This document shows, one piece after another, positions 46,217 to 60,230 of a stretch of DNA of 64,000 nucleotides (the first letter of the stretch is position 1; every line of letters starts with the position of its first letter). The notes under the pieces are model-generated. The model had not been told where the DNA came from. It did no database searches and saw only the letters and a program-made list of their open reading frames with translations. The translations under genes and the position numbers were made by a program. This DNA comes from Cyathus striatus (taxonomy: Eukaryota; Basidiomycota; Agaricomycetes; Agaricales; Nidulariaceae), in the NCBI GenBank assembly GCA_025738555.1, contig JAOVFP010000018.1, positions 1,302,001 to 1,366,000 on the forward strand. Direction: 5' to 3'.

Positions 46217-46501
46217 CTAGCCAGAGTTTCCATCAGCGCGCTCATTGCCCTCGTCTTCACTGTCACCGTCTTCATCTCCCATTAAGTTCAACGTCGCCTC
46301 TTCATGAACCTCTACCTCAGCATTTATGATCCATATCCCTCCTTTCCAGTAATAATCAAGAAAATCTGAAGGATCACCAGAGCTTGGATAACGAAACAAG
46401 TCTCCCAATGGAATACTAGTCTTTTTTGATCTGCCAGAAGCTCTTGTCTTATTTGCAGAGCCTGAGAGCGCAGAAAATGGTGATGTGGGATCCTTTGGGT
46501 G
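46217..46501 (-). pseudogene. gene fragment of unknown family
   Basis: The minus strand is open from 46501 to a stop at 46217 and reads protein-like: SGRSKKTSIPLGDLFRYP, DPSDFLDYYWKGGIWIINAE and an acidic tail. There is no start codon upstream within the similarity, and a TGA precedes it. It lies in a superunit position where the sister copies have other sequence, so it was inserted or captured. Family not recognised. Confidence 0.35.
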
Positions 46502-46509
46502 TCATTCTG

Positions 46510-49500
46510 TGAGATCAGTGGGGGGAAACTGGAAGTTTCAGTGTCTAGTAGCTTATATGTATCCTTATAAGCGCTGGTGGCTTTTCTGTGAAACGTACGC
46601 TATGCGCAAGACATGAGACACGTATTTTCATACAGCTATTCGCATCATCCATTTTAACTGAAAATCGATAGCACATAAGAAGTAACAGTAGTTCTGGGTA
46701 ATGCGTTTGACAAGTCATCTGATATCGATCCTGCTAGCTTTTCTATGAAACCCAAGCATTGGCAATGCGCAACTACATGAGACTTTAGCTACTGGAGAAA
46801 ATGCACAGGAAAAGTACAACTGTAATATCTGAATCCTGACCGTATGTGCAACGCATGTGTACGTTCAACCACGAATCAATCGTGCATCGTAAATCGTTAT
46901 GCGAAGACACATGTATTTCGAATCGATCCGACATCTCACGCTCCTAATTTCGTAACAGAGTGCAAACAATTCAGACTCTGCTTCAATCCTTCTAACAGGT
47001 TCTATGGTTAGTTGGTTAGTGTAGGAAGTGGAGACGGTAAGGACATTGAAAAAGGCCAAGAAAATCGACTGAATGTGTCGAAAGCAGTTGGTCCTGGACA
47101 TGATACCACGTCCATGGAGAGGAAACTCTTCGACGTAAGATCACTACCGAACGTACTCCTTTATCCTGCCTCGCGTCCCGGACTCTCGGTGTGGGCTCTA
47201 CGCCCGAGGAATATGCTGGGTAAAGAAAGAGCGTAGTGGGGTGCGTCCACGCACAACTTGGCGTATGGATAGGAAGAGGAGAAAATAAGGACACCTTATA
47301 CAAGATGATGTAGACGCTTGCAAGAATACCCTTCCTTCATAGAACATTAACCGGAACTTAGGAACGCCAGCGGCAGCCCTACAACCTTCTCCAAGTCTCA
47401 ATCCCTTTTCCACTCCATCTTGAATACCAAAATGACAACTTTAGAGACATAACAACCAGCACCCTTCGCCAATAAGCTCCTAGCACACACACCACTGGAT
47501 CTTCTCTTTTCTGGGCCTCCTTCGTAGTATCATAGTGTATGAAAGCAAAACGGCGTTAAATGGGAGATGCTATACGTGGAGGCCTAGGCCTTGCAGGGGG
47601 TACAGAATGGGGTACCAGAGTCGTAAACGACACCGGATACATTCTGTCTGTTTTTGTCGTTGGAGCCAGGAGGCGCATGTGGTAAGTAGCTGCGATAGTG
47701 GTTGTGTGTAAGTATCAAGGAGGTAGGATAGACGAGAGGGGTGTCGGTGAACGATGAAGACGCTCAAGAACTCTCGCTTGAATACGTGAAACATTGAGGT
47801 TGGCCTCGTGAACGTGCAGAGAGCTGTCCTTCATCCTAGATGGAACACGTAACCACTCTACATCGCCTTGGCCCTCATCTCCGACACTCGAGCCTGTATC
47901 GCTGCGCCTTGCACTACAATCATAGGTACCACCGGTGCGCGCTACCATCCTTTCGGTGCAATGGTGAGGTTTGCCTCGTGAATGTGCAGAGAGAGCAGGA
48001 AAAGATGCCCGTCGTTCTAGATGGAACACGGGTCCACTCTACATCGCCTTGGCTCCCATCTCCCACTCTTGAGCCTGTATCGCCGTCCTTTGCACTACAA
48101 TCATAGCGTGCGGTACCACCGGCGCGCGCTACCATCCTTTTGGTGCAATGGTGAAGTTTGCCTAGTGATCGTGCAGAGAGAGCTAAGAGAGCTGTCGTCA
48201 TCCTAGACGGAACACGGGTCCACTCAACATCGCCTTGGCTCTCATCCCCGACCTCGCACCTGTATCCCTGCTCCCTTCCACTACAATCATAGCGTGCGGT
48301 ACCACCGCCGCGCGCTACTACGGTCCTCTCCACTCACTCTCCTCGAAGAATTGTCATAGGCATACATAGGGAGCAAAGATGAGTCAAGGAGCAGGTGGAG
48401 ATGTTCTGTGTTCGGAAGGGATAGACGTTGCGGAGGGTGTAGGGGACGAAGACGGTAAAGGCTTCTCGGGGATAGTGCCCAGCTTATCCATGGGTGACTG
48501 TCCTTCTTTTCGTTGACGTGCCCACACAAAACGCGTAACGAGAAAAAGTGCAGTACATCGTCTCTTCATAGCCTAAGGTATCGCCGACGCGCACTACTAC
48601 CGTCGTTTCTTTGCAATAGTGAGGTGTCTCGCGAACATGCAGAAAGTGCAGGAAAAGCTGTCCGTCCTCCTGGACGGAACACAGGACGGCTCTACATTGC
48701 CTTGGCTCTCATCTTTGACTCTCGAGCCTGTATCCCTTCCCCCTTCCACTATAATCATAGCGTGCGGTACCGCCGACGCGTGCTACTACGATCCTCTCCC
48801 CTTATTCTCCTCGAAGAATTGTCGTAGGTATACATAGGTAGCGGAGACGTGATAAAGGATACGTTAGAGACGCTCTGCGTGAAAGGATAAGCGTTGCGGA
48901 GGGTGTAGGGGACGAAAACGGTTTAGGCTTCTCTGGAATAGTGTCCAGCTGATCCACATATGATTGTTCTCTTTTCGTTGACGTGCCCACAAAAGACGTA
49001 ACGGGAAGAGGTGCAGTGCACATCTCTTCATAGCGTAGGGTACCGCCGAAGCGCGCTACTACGGTCCTTTAGGTGCAGTGGTGAGGTTTGTCTCGTGAAC
49101 CTGCAAGAGCCTGTATCCCTGCCCCTTTGCACTACAATCATGGCGTACGGTACCACTAACGCTCGCTACTACGGCCCTCAACCCCCATTCTCTTCGAAGG
49201 GCCAGTGCGGTAGGCATATATATGGAACAGAGACGTCCTAGAGAATGGGCTGGAGACGCTTGGCGTGAAGGGATAGACGTACGGGGGATATAAGTGATGA
49301 AAACGGTATAGGCGTCGGAAGCTGGGATAGTGTGTGGTGAACCAGCGATCCCTAAGTGATTTCCCTCTTTTAGTGGACGCGCCCACACAAAAGACGTAAC
49401 GAGAAAAGGTGGGTACATCATAGTTATGGCGAGTACTACGGAAATGCAGGCGTAGCGCAAGGCGCGACGGTTGCCGGTGAACGAAAAAGGCTTTCCAGAG

Positions 49501-50640
49501 CTCCTGCTTGAATAGGCGCAACGTTCAGGTTTGCTTCATGAAACTACAGAGGGACACGGAATGCTGTCTGTAGCCTTAGAGGGAATACGGAACCACTTGA
49601 CTTCGCGCTCGTCTGCGCTATTCAAACCTGCACACCCCCGTCAACTACCACCAGGGCCCAAGGTACCGCCCGCGCGCACCACCACAGATATATCCCTATG
49701 GTGTCTTCGGAGTCTCGTCGTAGGCATACATAGGGAGTGTGTATTGTGCTAGAGAAAATTCCGGGGACGTTCTACATGAAGTGATAGGCGTTCGGAGAGT
49801 ATAAAGGGCGAAAATCGTGTAGACCTTCAGAGCGATGGGATAATTCGTTGTGAACCACACACTCCATAGCTGTTTCCCTCTTTTAGTACGTTTGGTGCAA
49901 CCTCATATGGTGAAGCGGAAGGTGCGGTATAGGTGTTGGATGAAGATGGGTATGCGTGTGCTACAGGGAAAGTACAAGCGTGAGTAGTAGGCATTGGGGA
50001 GAGGAGAGCGGAAGAGAATAACACGCACCGGTGGCACTCACAGCCTTAGAATTCAGACCAATACATGCAGACAAGTGGATTACATTGGCTGCGGTATGTC
50101 TGTATAAGGGAATCTGACGATATCCTGTGTATAGAGGAAGAGCCAGCAACCTGCTGGCGAAGGATGTATCGATGCGTCAATTGAGTAGAAGTACGAGCAG
50201 CCGGGACGAGAGATAGTGCTTACGGGTGGCAAAGAACTAGTGATACCCAACTTTTATCCTTCTCCGACATTGCCTGTGCTTCGCAACCTCCAGCAATAAC
50301 AACTGCGCCGTTCAGCAGGAGGACCAGTAGTCCACGACGTCGAACTAGTGTCTTGAAGTCTTCTCAGGTTTGTTCGATGGGGCGTGTGTATCAGTATCTT
50401 GGTAATGCCGAGTCTCTCAGGTCAAAAGTAAGAGTTGGGTGGTGAAATGGTAGGGTTGTGGTGAGAAGGTTGTCGTTGGCATCGTCGACGAATCCGAAAG
50501 AGAACGTTGTCATGTGATTCATGTTCTCACGCGAGTGCTTAGATTCGCATGCAGAACGAAGTTCTATTCGGCGATGATTAAGAAAGCAAATACGTAGATG
50601 ACATCTATAAATCGATAACAACTATCTATGTGGCCTATTT
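46510..50640. repeat. non-coding superunit copy 3 (module-expanded)
   Basis: Same order as 41445-44501, but with more internal modules: GCTACTACGG-type landmarks at about 48310, 48595, 48778, 49055 and 49165, and CTCGTGAACGTGC-type landmarks at about 47800, 47970, 48155, 48625 and 49085. Ends with the tail TCTGACGATATCCTG to AAATGGTAGGGTTGTGG. The modules differ by point changes and small deletions. No conserved frame. Confidence 0.65.
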
Positions 50641-51190
50641 ATGTATTCGACTAGCCCCTGGGGCCATTTCCACAAATTTGCACACATGAGATCCAAATTT
50701 AATCTGACCCGGCTCTATGTATGGACGATGATCGATGATGGATCATCGATAAGTATAACCCAGAAGAATTTGTAGTTAATCGATCCCGCCTCATTACAAA
50801 CTAAATCAGGTATTCGACAAGTAACTGATAGGACTTCGTCCAGTGATAAATATACTCATACATACTGGTGGCTATTCTATGAATTGCGTACGATGCACGA
50901 GATATAGGACACATATTGACTTACAACCATTCGCACGCTCGAGCCTCGCTTTCACCACATTGTCGACGCGATTCAAATTTAACCTGACACAATGCGTTGG
51001 ACAATCGATAACACACAGGCAACAGTAGCAGTTCCCGAGGTAATGGCCAATCGATCCCTTCGTAACTTATACCAAACTCAATCAGGCCTTCGATAAGTGA
51101 CTGATAGAAGCATGGTACCGATTCTTCCATCTTTCTACAAAACGCGTGGCAATGCGCGAAACATGAGACTTTTCATATATATACGGACAA
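50640..51190. repeat. superunit tail identical in kind to the NLR upstream block
   Basis: The text from GGCCTATTTATGTATTCGAC to TTCCATCTTTCTACAAAACGC and ACATGAGACTTTTCATAT matches 60190-60720, which leads into NLR C. The last part also matches 780-880 before NLR A. Here no NLR follows. Confidence 0.65.
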
Positions 51191-51329
51191 AACAGAGACG
51201 ACTTGGACCTAGCGAACCCATCCGAATCATCATCTACGTACTGCCCTCCTTCGACACCTTCTCCTGGCGTTGCACCGACTTTAAGTCGGAATTGTGGGCC
51301 TTTGACTGGGATTGAATATTGAACCCCCA

Positions 51330-52290
51330 CTGTTCATAATAAGTTGCGAAGCAAGGGAGACCTGCTAAAGATTGAACAACGCACAATCATCTGTTTACTG
51401 AAGGCTATCTACTGTCAATTGAAAGTATAAGTGCAACACTTTTGCAGGCGCGGCGTAGGCGACCGAACTTCGCACCTGAGGGCCGGCATAACACAGCCTT
51501 TCACCCCTATGTACACTTCGAATCAACTTATCTTACAACTCGTAACAACAGCCCACTTCGGAAGCGCCTCCCGCATCATTTCAAATGCAGGAATATCTTT
51601 TCCCAATTCAACTCACTTCACTCCCCTCGTATCCCATTCGTACTAGGACCGCTCGCGCGCTACGCGGTCCTTGAGTCCAATTCCTAGTGTGCTTCCACCG
51701 CGTACTCGTCCTTTCACGAACAGCTGTACAAACGGAGAGCACTAATTTCTCCAGCGAGGATATCATATCCCGATTGGACCCAAGCTCGCATACATGATAG
51801 TGGGCCACTGCGGTTGCAACCCCGCATGAGCATGCGTTTACACCGGTGAGATGGACGAGAGCACTGGAAGAACTGAGAGCGATGTCGTTGGACGTTAAAG
51901 GAATATTGCCGTCGCCCCTGCTAACGCAGCATGAGACCCTTTCAAGGGCAACAGGTCGCTTTCCCAGAGGCCTGAAGTCCATGTTCTCAAGCTTTATCAA
52001 ACTTGCAGGTCGCATTCTTCCCCCACATAGATGGCAGCTTTTGCACAACACGCTTAACGAGATAAGATAACACTCTGGTCAGTGCTGTGAAGCCTTGATA
52101 CCTCCTTCAGGCAACACCTACACCCGCTGTTGGAAGAATACCTTCGTTGGCGTGTCGGTGTTGAATGTGAACACGGTGAGGTTGATCATGCGAATGTTAG
52201 CAAGGCATATACAGTGATATTCTGATGGCTTTATGACGCGAAAGGGACTATAGGAAGGATAATAGATGTGGAGAGGAGAGGAGTGGCTGC
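51330..52290. other. single-copy stretch, no gene recognised
   Basis: A minus-strand frame of 147 codons (51608-52051, Cys-rich start CKSCHLCGGRMRP) has no recognised domain and overlaps plus-strand frames of similar length. Its status is open. Confidence 0.25.
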
Positions 52291-52295
52291 ATAGA

Positions 52296-53290
52296 CTATA
52301 GCGAAATATTAGCAACTTCCCGAATAAATACGTCAAGAAAACGTACTGAGGCCGGGACTATTCCATATGTCAACGTCTGCCCAAGCACAGCGACGAACAG
52401 AAGAATAATCTGCGTCAAAAGAGTTACCAGGACAGGAATCGACACCAGAGGCTGAATTAACAGTCACAGTATCACTCGTTTACCTGTAGTCAACAGCCAA
52501 GAAGGGCGTCTCAGCGGCATCCAGCGACCTCCCCTTCTTTTCCCCTTCTCGGTACTTTTAGGGCTGCGAGCAGCTCGAATGACCGCAGAACCTTCACCCC
52601 CCTTGTCCCCAGGTACCCAACCACGCACCCAACCATGCGCAGAAGTGACACGTCACGAGAGGGAAGACATCGCTGACCCCAACTTTGTGCAATGTGTGTG
52701 TGCCTATGGCGTTGAGATACGGTGTTCGTCTTTCGCTGCCTAATTGCACTATCCAGAGGAATGCTACTGTGATGAGAAAAACGAGGGTTAATGTGGAGAC
52801 GAGGATGGAAGGATGGGAGTGGACGATATGTGAATTTTTGAGTGACAGCGACGAGGGGACAATTGGTAGACGTACGTAGGGATTACACTTGAGGATTGCT
52901 AAATTCAACAGGGCCTAGGCGAAGAGGTTGAGTAGGAATGATGCCTGTATTTGGCGTATGCTCCGATAATGACATATTTCGCCTCCTGTGGTATATCCTT
53001 CACGATAGCCAAAGCACCAATGGCCCAAAAACTATGAACGCAATGCTAAGCCTCAACACAGCCTGCTGCGTCGACACAACGAAGCACTCTCCAGACACTA
53101 GGACCCCCCCGTCAGTACTAAGCAATCATTAAGAATACACAGGCGTACCATCGAAATAAACCGGCCTATCCTCAACACCTCCTCATTGGCATCGCAAGCA
53201 CTGTATCCTTAACCATCCCCAGAGCGATAGCCCAACACACACTCCCTCGTACCGTGCATCATACAGTACCATGAGGCTCTTCAATTCCTA
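52296..53290 (-). CDS. possible intron-containing membrane protein gene
   Basis: On the minus strand three hydrophobic, exon-like blocks occur in order: about 53095-53000 (LRLSIAFIVFGPLVLWLS); about 52775-52610 (VAFLWIVQLGSERRTPYL, HTLHKVGVSDVFPLV), preceded by a CTCATCACAG acceptor; and about 52465-52296 (PVLVTLLTQIILLFVAVLG, then a stop). The sequence is not part of the repeat array. Exact splice sites and the start are not resolved. No family named. Confidence 0.3.
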
Positions 53291-53299
53291 TACCATGGC

Positions 53300-54600
53300 C
53301 TAAACCAATGACGCACTGTAGCTGTTCATGTACACTGAAATCTGTCTCCGAGCGCACGATCACACGGAGGAAAGCGTCTGCTGTTACGGATTATGATGCT
53401 CCCATGGGGAACGTAGTTGTACATTGGGGAGAGAGAAGTCGAGCAGAAGAGGTGCGGATGGCTGCTGGCCCAGGGGCGTTGGTGGTGAATTCGGGGGTTG
53501 GGGTAGAGGTAGCGTACCTTCCTGTGTCAGCACCTTCAAATTTGAGGAATGGGATGAATGGTGTAGAAAGCAAGGTACGTACGGGTAGGCTCTGTTCAGT
53601 CCCTTCCTCCGCCGTTGTTAAAGTTGAACGTTGAGTACTGCCTTGCGTTTACACAGTGTGGTGAGGCCTGAGGTACTACTCCACGAACGCAAGGTCTTGA
53701 CTCCTGGACCCCTAAACGCGGAGTCGAAGTGCGCTGGAATGAGGTGTGTTAAGTCGCATTAAGCTTGCACGAATTTCAGACCAAATATTGAGCGCTCTTC
53801 CGGTAGTCTTGGTATGCTGCCTCACGGCGAAGATGAGGATGTAAATCGCGAAAATGACTGACGTTGGTGCATGATGCTGTAGAGAAGTATTGCTACTGCA
53901 TGCTTTTAAGAACCTCGTTTATGTTTTCATAGTGCTTCAGTTAAAGAATACAGCAATTGCCAGCCCCAGTGTTAGCACTGTCCACAGCTGTACAAAGCAA
54001 GATTGGCTCACCTCCTGTATGTTTGCCTTGTTCCTGTGTCCTGCTAGGTGCTATAGGTACATTAACATGGCTTATCTTCAATTCTGTAAAATATTATAGT
54101 AAATATGGTGTATGAGAGAGATGGGGGTGGTCATCGTTGAAGACGTTGAGGAAACCTCTTGCTCGCTGTCAACGATGGCGAGAGATAGGTCATGCGGCTG
54201 TGGGAAGTTTGTACTTACCATGACTCAGAGTGAGACTAAGACTCCCAGTTACTGACGCCTCTTTTATCTTTATTTCATCCTCCTAGCCTTCTATACCTAC
54301 AAGTATCACGTACCGAGATACATTTTTGCAAAGGATTCATGGAAGAGGTGTATAGCTAACGCCCCCCTCTGATGGATGGAATATACCTCTCACTCGCTAC
54401 TAGCTAGTGCGTGATTCATTTCTACTCTCTCGCTTCCATAACACTTACGCCTGTACTTGTATCATAGAATGCGCGTAACCATGTTCGTTAAAGATATGCT
54501 CTACACCCTCTCCCGGTACGCTTTACACGTATACACGACGTCAGCTAGAGAGCAGCTCTGATGCCAACACCGTATTTGCCTCATACTCATAGGCCCCTCA
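53300..54600. other. spacer, no gene recognised
   Basis: Frames on both strands at 53308-53634 overlap each other and neither shows a domain. The rest has no notable structure. Confidence 0.3.
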
Positions 54601-54629
54601 CAACGCCTATGCTGTCACATGGTATGACT

Positions 54630-55400
54630 CTAGGCTATTCATTGGCACGTCTCTGATCCCTATGTACGCCTAAGATGAGACCTTCTAAGGGACTGAGGGG
54701 TGGAATCTTCGTAGTTCGCGCAGACGGTATGCCTGGTTGGAGTGCATGATGCTGAGACGATGAGGAAGACAGATTTTCATGCTCCTTCTGCACGTTCACG
54801 AGGCAAACATCAACATTACGCCTATTCTTTGGCACCTATGTACGCCTTCGAGAAGACCTTTGAAGTGACTATGGGAATAGAACTCAAGTAATTTTCGCAG
54901 TCGGTTCCATGGGCCCTGGTTAGAGTGGAAACTAGGATACGGGTTCGAGGGTTCTTTACCTTCACCGCAGCAGTGTTGTTTCCAACTATTGTTCTCCCTC
55001 CCATATGGCCAACAACACCTATGCCTTACTAGGACGCCCCGGTTCCCTCTCGTCCATGCGCTACGATGATGCCAAAGGGATTAAGAACCGAGAAAAGCTA
55101 GTGGCATAGGACGAAGCAGGATGGAGACTCGAGGCTCGATAGTCGATGATGATTGTAGACTGGTCCGAGGTGCCGCCCTGGACGGCGACGGTTATGCATG
55201 TCGTGTTGTGCCTTCTGCACGTTACTCCCGAGTACTCTTGTCGATCCTGGCCTAGGCATTCTTGCACGATACGGCTGCTTAGAGCATAAGGTGCAAGGAA
55301 GATTTAGCTGCCATATGACCTCTGGTAGCCGTTTTCCTTTGAAGGAGCCAGGGTGTGAAATGTAGGGCTCCAAGACCGACGCGCACCATGAATCTCGTCA
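54630..55400 (-). repeat. inverted copies of the array module
   Basis: CTGCACGTTCACGAGGCAAAC (about 54790) and TTCTGCACGTTACTCCCG (about 55215) are minus-strand versions of the GTTTGCCTCGTGAACGTGCAG landmark. The array therefore contains modules in both orientations. Confidence 0.5.
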
Positions 55401-55779
55401 CGAAACCTTGCCGTACGACCGTTTTGCATAGGTACTTTCCTTGTTTCTGTGCCTCAGTCTCTCCGTTCACGGTACCGCTTCTAGGAGAACTGAGCAGGAG
55501 AAAGGCTATGTTATCTCGACTATTGCACACGTCATTTCTAGACAGAGCTTGGTAGAATGTAAACCAGAGGAAGAACCAACCCACTCACTGCGAAAATGCG
55601 AAACCTACATATCGCGAGGAGGGGATAAAAGTAGGGAGGTAGATGAATCATTCCCCCCCCTACCAGGCATGTCTTTCTTGGTCAAATATTTTGTACATGC
55701 GTTGGATACCCATCACCTCGTGCAGATATCTATTGATATATTCGACTTATTACATTACTCTTGGTATTCAGCGTAAAAG

Positions 55780-56195
55780 ACTGACGCCTACAGCCCATAC
55801 AAGCATATAAGTTGTAGTATAAAAACGACAAAGTTGGCTAGGTTTCGGTATACATAAATGATAACACTGAGTGGTTGAGAAACAGGAAATATGACGTGAC
55901 CGAGGGCCATCTCGCTCCAAAACCAGAATAAGTAGATTGCTTGAAATACTGTGATACAATGTATGGTTAGCTTGAGACTGAAGATGCACATCAAGATAAG
56001 CAGGTAGCATAGCTCTGACGCTGTCCGTAAACATCTAGCTGCTTCATCAGCGGTTTTCCTCTTCTTGAAGGGTGTCTCGTTGAGTATGCGTAAGGCATAG
56101 TTGGACAAGGTGCAGCGTAGGTCCTGGACAAGCGTGGTTATATGCGCGCTGCAAGACAAGTATAGGCGTAAGTATTATACGGAGTGAGAGAATCG
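55780..56195 (-). repeat. dispersed repeat shared with 21950-22640
   Basis: CpG-rich counterpart of the decayed copy at 22 kb, in opposite orientation (CTTGTCCAGGACCTACGCTGC here). Confidence 0.55.
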
Positions 56196-56199
56196 ATTG

Positions 56200-59100
56200 C
56201 ACCAGGAGTCGTACCTCCACATCCAAAGAGGCGCATTCCACCCTCCTGAAACATATGCAGCGTGGCAGGATCTAATGTTATCCTGCGAGACAATGATACT
56301 CTTGAACCTCGTTGATATTCACGTCATGGGCAACGTGCATAATCATCTTCCAGTATGTCACCCAAAAACAGCCTACAATCTTCATCGACTCTCAAGCGTC
56401 GACTCTTGATCCCTCTTCAACTCCAACTTGAAAAACAAACCAATCACCCCCTGAGAGACTTAACGACAAATCTTCGCCAATAAGATTCTACACGTCACCG
56501 CTGCAAGCGCAATGGAAGGGAGTACACGATCCCATTCATAGTCGGAACCTACTGTGATTGTGGTTGTATGTAAGTATCAAAGAGGAAAGATAGGCGCGAG
56601 GGGTGGACGATTAAGACGTTCAGGAACTCCCGCTTGAATAGCCGTAACGTTGAGGTTTCCCTCACCATGAACCTGTAGAAGGAGCAAGATAGACCGTCGT
56701 ATACATTGTCCTAAATGGAACCAACAACTACCCGACGTTGCCGTCGCCCTCGTCTCCGCCTCTCGGGACCGTATAGCCCCCTCCCACTCCAACCGAGACT
56801 CGGTACCACCCGTGTGAACTAATAAGTTCCTATCCCCTTAGTCCATTCGAAGGGCTCGTTGTAGGCACATATAGGGAGCAGAGACATCCTAAAGAATAGA
56901 CTGGAGCCACTGTGTGCTGAGATAGACATTGCGGAGGGTGTAGGGAACGAAACGGTCGGGTTTCCTTTTCTAGTGGATGTGGTGTACACGCATAAGGCCT
57001 AACGGGAGAGGGTGCAGGACATGACTCGAATGAACATAGTTAGGAGTGTGCTATAGAAGTGCGGGCGTGGTGCAACGCGCTGACGTGTAAAGACATTCGA
57101 GAACTTCCGCTTGAACAGACACAATGTTCAGGTATGCCTTGTAAACGCGCAAAGAGAGCATCAATAGCTGCCTGTCGTCATGGAAGGCCATGGGACCACT
57201 CTACATTCCCTTCCGCCTCTTGAGCCTGTTATCCTCCTTCCGCCCCCAACTTGGGCACTAGCAGGATGGACAGAACCACCCGCGTACGCAATGATAGATG
57301 TGATGAGTCCAATTTGCACAAACAAGTTGTTCTTTAGCCCTTCGAAAGTCTCGCCGTAGGTATATGTAGGGAGTGTAGACGTGCCAAAGAATAAGCCATA
57401 GACCTGCTAAGTGACGTAGACGTTTCGAGGAGCATGGGGACCGAATACGATATAGCCTGCTCCATATACGATTTCCCTCTTCTAGTTAGGGTGGTGCGTA
57501 CACGTGAGGCTTAACAGGAGTAGTTACAGTTGTGCTAGAGCGCAAGTGCAAGCGTAAGCATCGGGGAGCGAGAGTAGAGTTCACTCCATCCCATCCAACT
57601 AACTCATTTCTATAGGCAGCGGTAGGACTGCGTATGGGAATCTGACCATTCTGTGAGAAGGGTCTTTAACGTCGTAAGATCAGTACCAAAGGTACTTTCC
57701 CATCCAACCTCGCTTCTCCGTGTAGGGTTTATACACGAGGACAATGTTGAGTACCAAAAGAGTGCAGCGAAGTACATCCACGCACAGCTTTTCTCCACTT
57801 CGTTCTTGTACAAGTGCCTCCGTAGGGGTACGAATGGGAGAGGAGAGAACAAGGAGACATTATACAAGACGCCAATAACATCCTACACGTGCCACCACAT
57901 CTTCTCCTTTCTGAATGCCCTTCGCAATGTCATAGTGTGGAGGCGAGACGGCGCTAAAATGTGCAGCCGGAGTACAGAAGAGGGTACCAGAGCCGTAAAC
58001 GACACCAGATACCTTCTGCCTGTCTTTCGTCGTCGGACCAGGAGGTGCAAATGATAGCTACGGTAGTGGTTGTGTTACTGTGAGTATCAGGGAGGAAGGA
58101 TACGCGCCAGGGAGTCCGTAAATAACAAAGACGTCCAAGACTCCTGCTTGAATCTGAGGTGCAACGTTGGGGTTTGCCTCATGAACGTGCAGAGACAGCA
58201 AGATAAGCTATCCGTCGTCCTAGATGGACGATGGGATCACTCTAAGTCACCCTGCCTTCATCACCGACTCTCGAGCCTGTATCCCTGCCCCTTTGCACTA
58301 CAATCATGGTGTACGATACCGCTAACGCTCGCTACTACGGCCCTCTCCCCCCATTCTCTCCGGGGGGCCAGTGCGGTAGGCATACATATGGGACAGAGAC
58401 GTCCTAGAGAATCGGCTGGAGACGCTCTATGTGACGGGATAGGCGTTGCGGAGGATGTAGGCAATGAAAACGGTATAGGCTTCTCGGAGATAGCGTCCAG
58501 CTGATCAATGGGTGATTGTCTTCTCTTCGTTGACGTACCCGCACAAAAGGCGTAACGGAAAAAGAAGCAGTGCACGTCTCTTCATAGCGTAAGGTACCGC
58601 CAAAGCGTGTTACTACGGTCCTTACGGTGCAACGGTGAGGCCTGTCCTGTGAACGTGCGTAGAGAGCGAGAAAAAGCTATCCGCTGTCCTGGATGGAACA
58701 CGCAACGACTCTAGAGCCTGTATCCCTGCCCGCTTTCACTGCAATCATAGCGTACGGAACCGCCGTCGCGCACTACGGTCTGGAGCAGAGAAGTCCTAAA
58801 CATAGGCTGGAGACGTTCTGCATAAAGGGAAAGGCTTGCGGGGGGTGTAGGAATAATATCGGTATACTGTCGAAAGCAGGGATAGTGTATGGTGAATCGA
58901 TGATCTATAAGCGGCTTTCTTCCTCTAGTGGACGTGCTTACACAAGAGGCGTAACAGGAAAAGGTGCCGTACACGTTCCTAACGAGCGTGGTTAAGCGTG
59001 TGCTATAAAAGTGCGGGCATCGAGCAAGGCATGATGGGTGCCGGTGAACGAAAAAGACGTTCCAGAGCTCCGGCTTGAAAGGCGCAGTACGTTCAGGTTT

Positions 59101-60230
59101 GCTTCGTGAACGTGCAAAAGAAGCCGGGAAAGCTGTCCGTCGTCACGGAATGAACACGGGACCATTTAACTTCGCCCTTGCCTCCGCTTCGCGGGCCTGT
59201 TTCCCCCTTCTACTACCACCAGGACCCACGGTACCGCCTGCGTGCACCATCACGGTTATATACCCAGTGTCTTTGGAATCTCGTTGTAGGCAAACATAGG
59301 GAACGCGTATTGTGCTAGAGAATGGTCTGGGTATAATCTGTGTGAAGAGATAGGTGACGAGGCGGGCATAGAGGGCGAAACCGATATTGGCGTTGGAAGC
59401 GTGTGTGGTGAGCCTGATACTCCATAGCTGTATTCTCTTCCAATATGCACGGTGCAACCGCGTAAGGCAAAGCGAGATGTGCAGTATAAGTAGGTGTTGG
59501 ATAAGTATGGTTATACGTGTGCTGTAGGGAAAGTGCAAGCGTGAGTAGTAAGTATTGGGGAGAGGAGAGTAGAACAAAATCACACGCACCGGTCGCACCC
59601 GTAGCCTTAGAATTCAGTCCAATGCATGCAGACAACTGGGCATTGGCGGTTGTATGGCTATGTAAGGGGATCTGACGTCATGCTGTGTATAGAGGAAGAG
59701 CTAGCAACCTGCTGGTGAAGGAAGCGTCGGTGGGTCAACTGAGTTGAAGTATGAGCTGGGGTGCTTACTGGTGACAAAGAACCAGTGATATTGAACTTAT
59801 CCTTCTCCGCCATTCACTGCGCCTTCCCAATCTCCAACAATAATAACTGCCGTTCAACAAGAGGACCCGAAAGTCACCCGGTAGCCCACGACGTCGAATT
59901 AGTGTCTTGAGGTCTTCTCGGGTTTCTTAAACGGGGAGTGCAGATCAGTGTCTTTGAAGTGTCGAGTATCTCAGCTTGAAAGTAGGAGTGGGGTGGTGAA
60001 ATGGTAGGGCTGTGGTGAGAAGGTTGTCGTTGGCATCGTCGACGAATCCGAAAGAGAACGTTGTCATGTGATTCTTGTTCTCACGCGAGTACTGATGTAC
60101 TTTGAGTCGCATGTAAGACGAAGTTCTATTCGGCGATGATCAAGAAAGCAAATACGTAGATGTCATCTATAAATCGATTGCAACTATGTGCTTGTCCTAT
60201 TTATGTACTCGACTAGCCCCTGGGACTATT
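56200..60230. repeat. non-coding superunit copy 4
   Basis: Module landmarks at about 56650, 57130, 58170, 58330, 58605, 58640 and 59095. The tail at 59600-60030 (TCTGACGTCATGCTG to AAATGGTAGGGCTGTGG) is followed by the NLR-type upstream block. This copy leads directly into NLR C. Confidence 0.65.
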
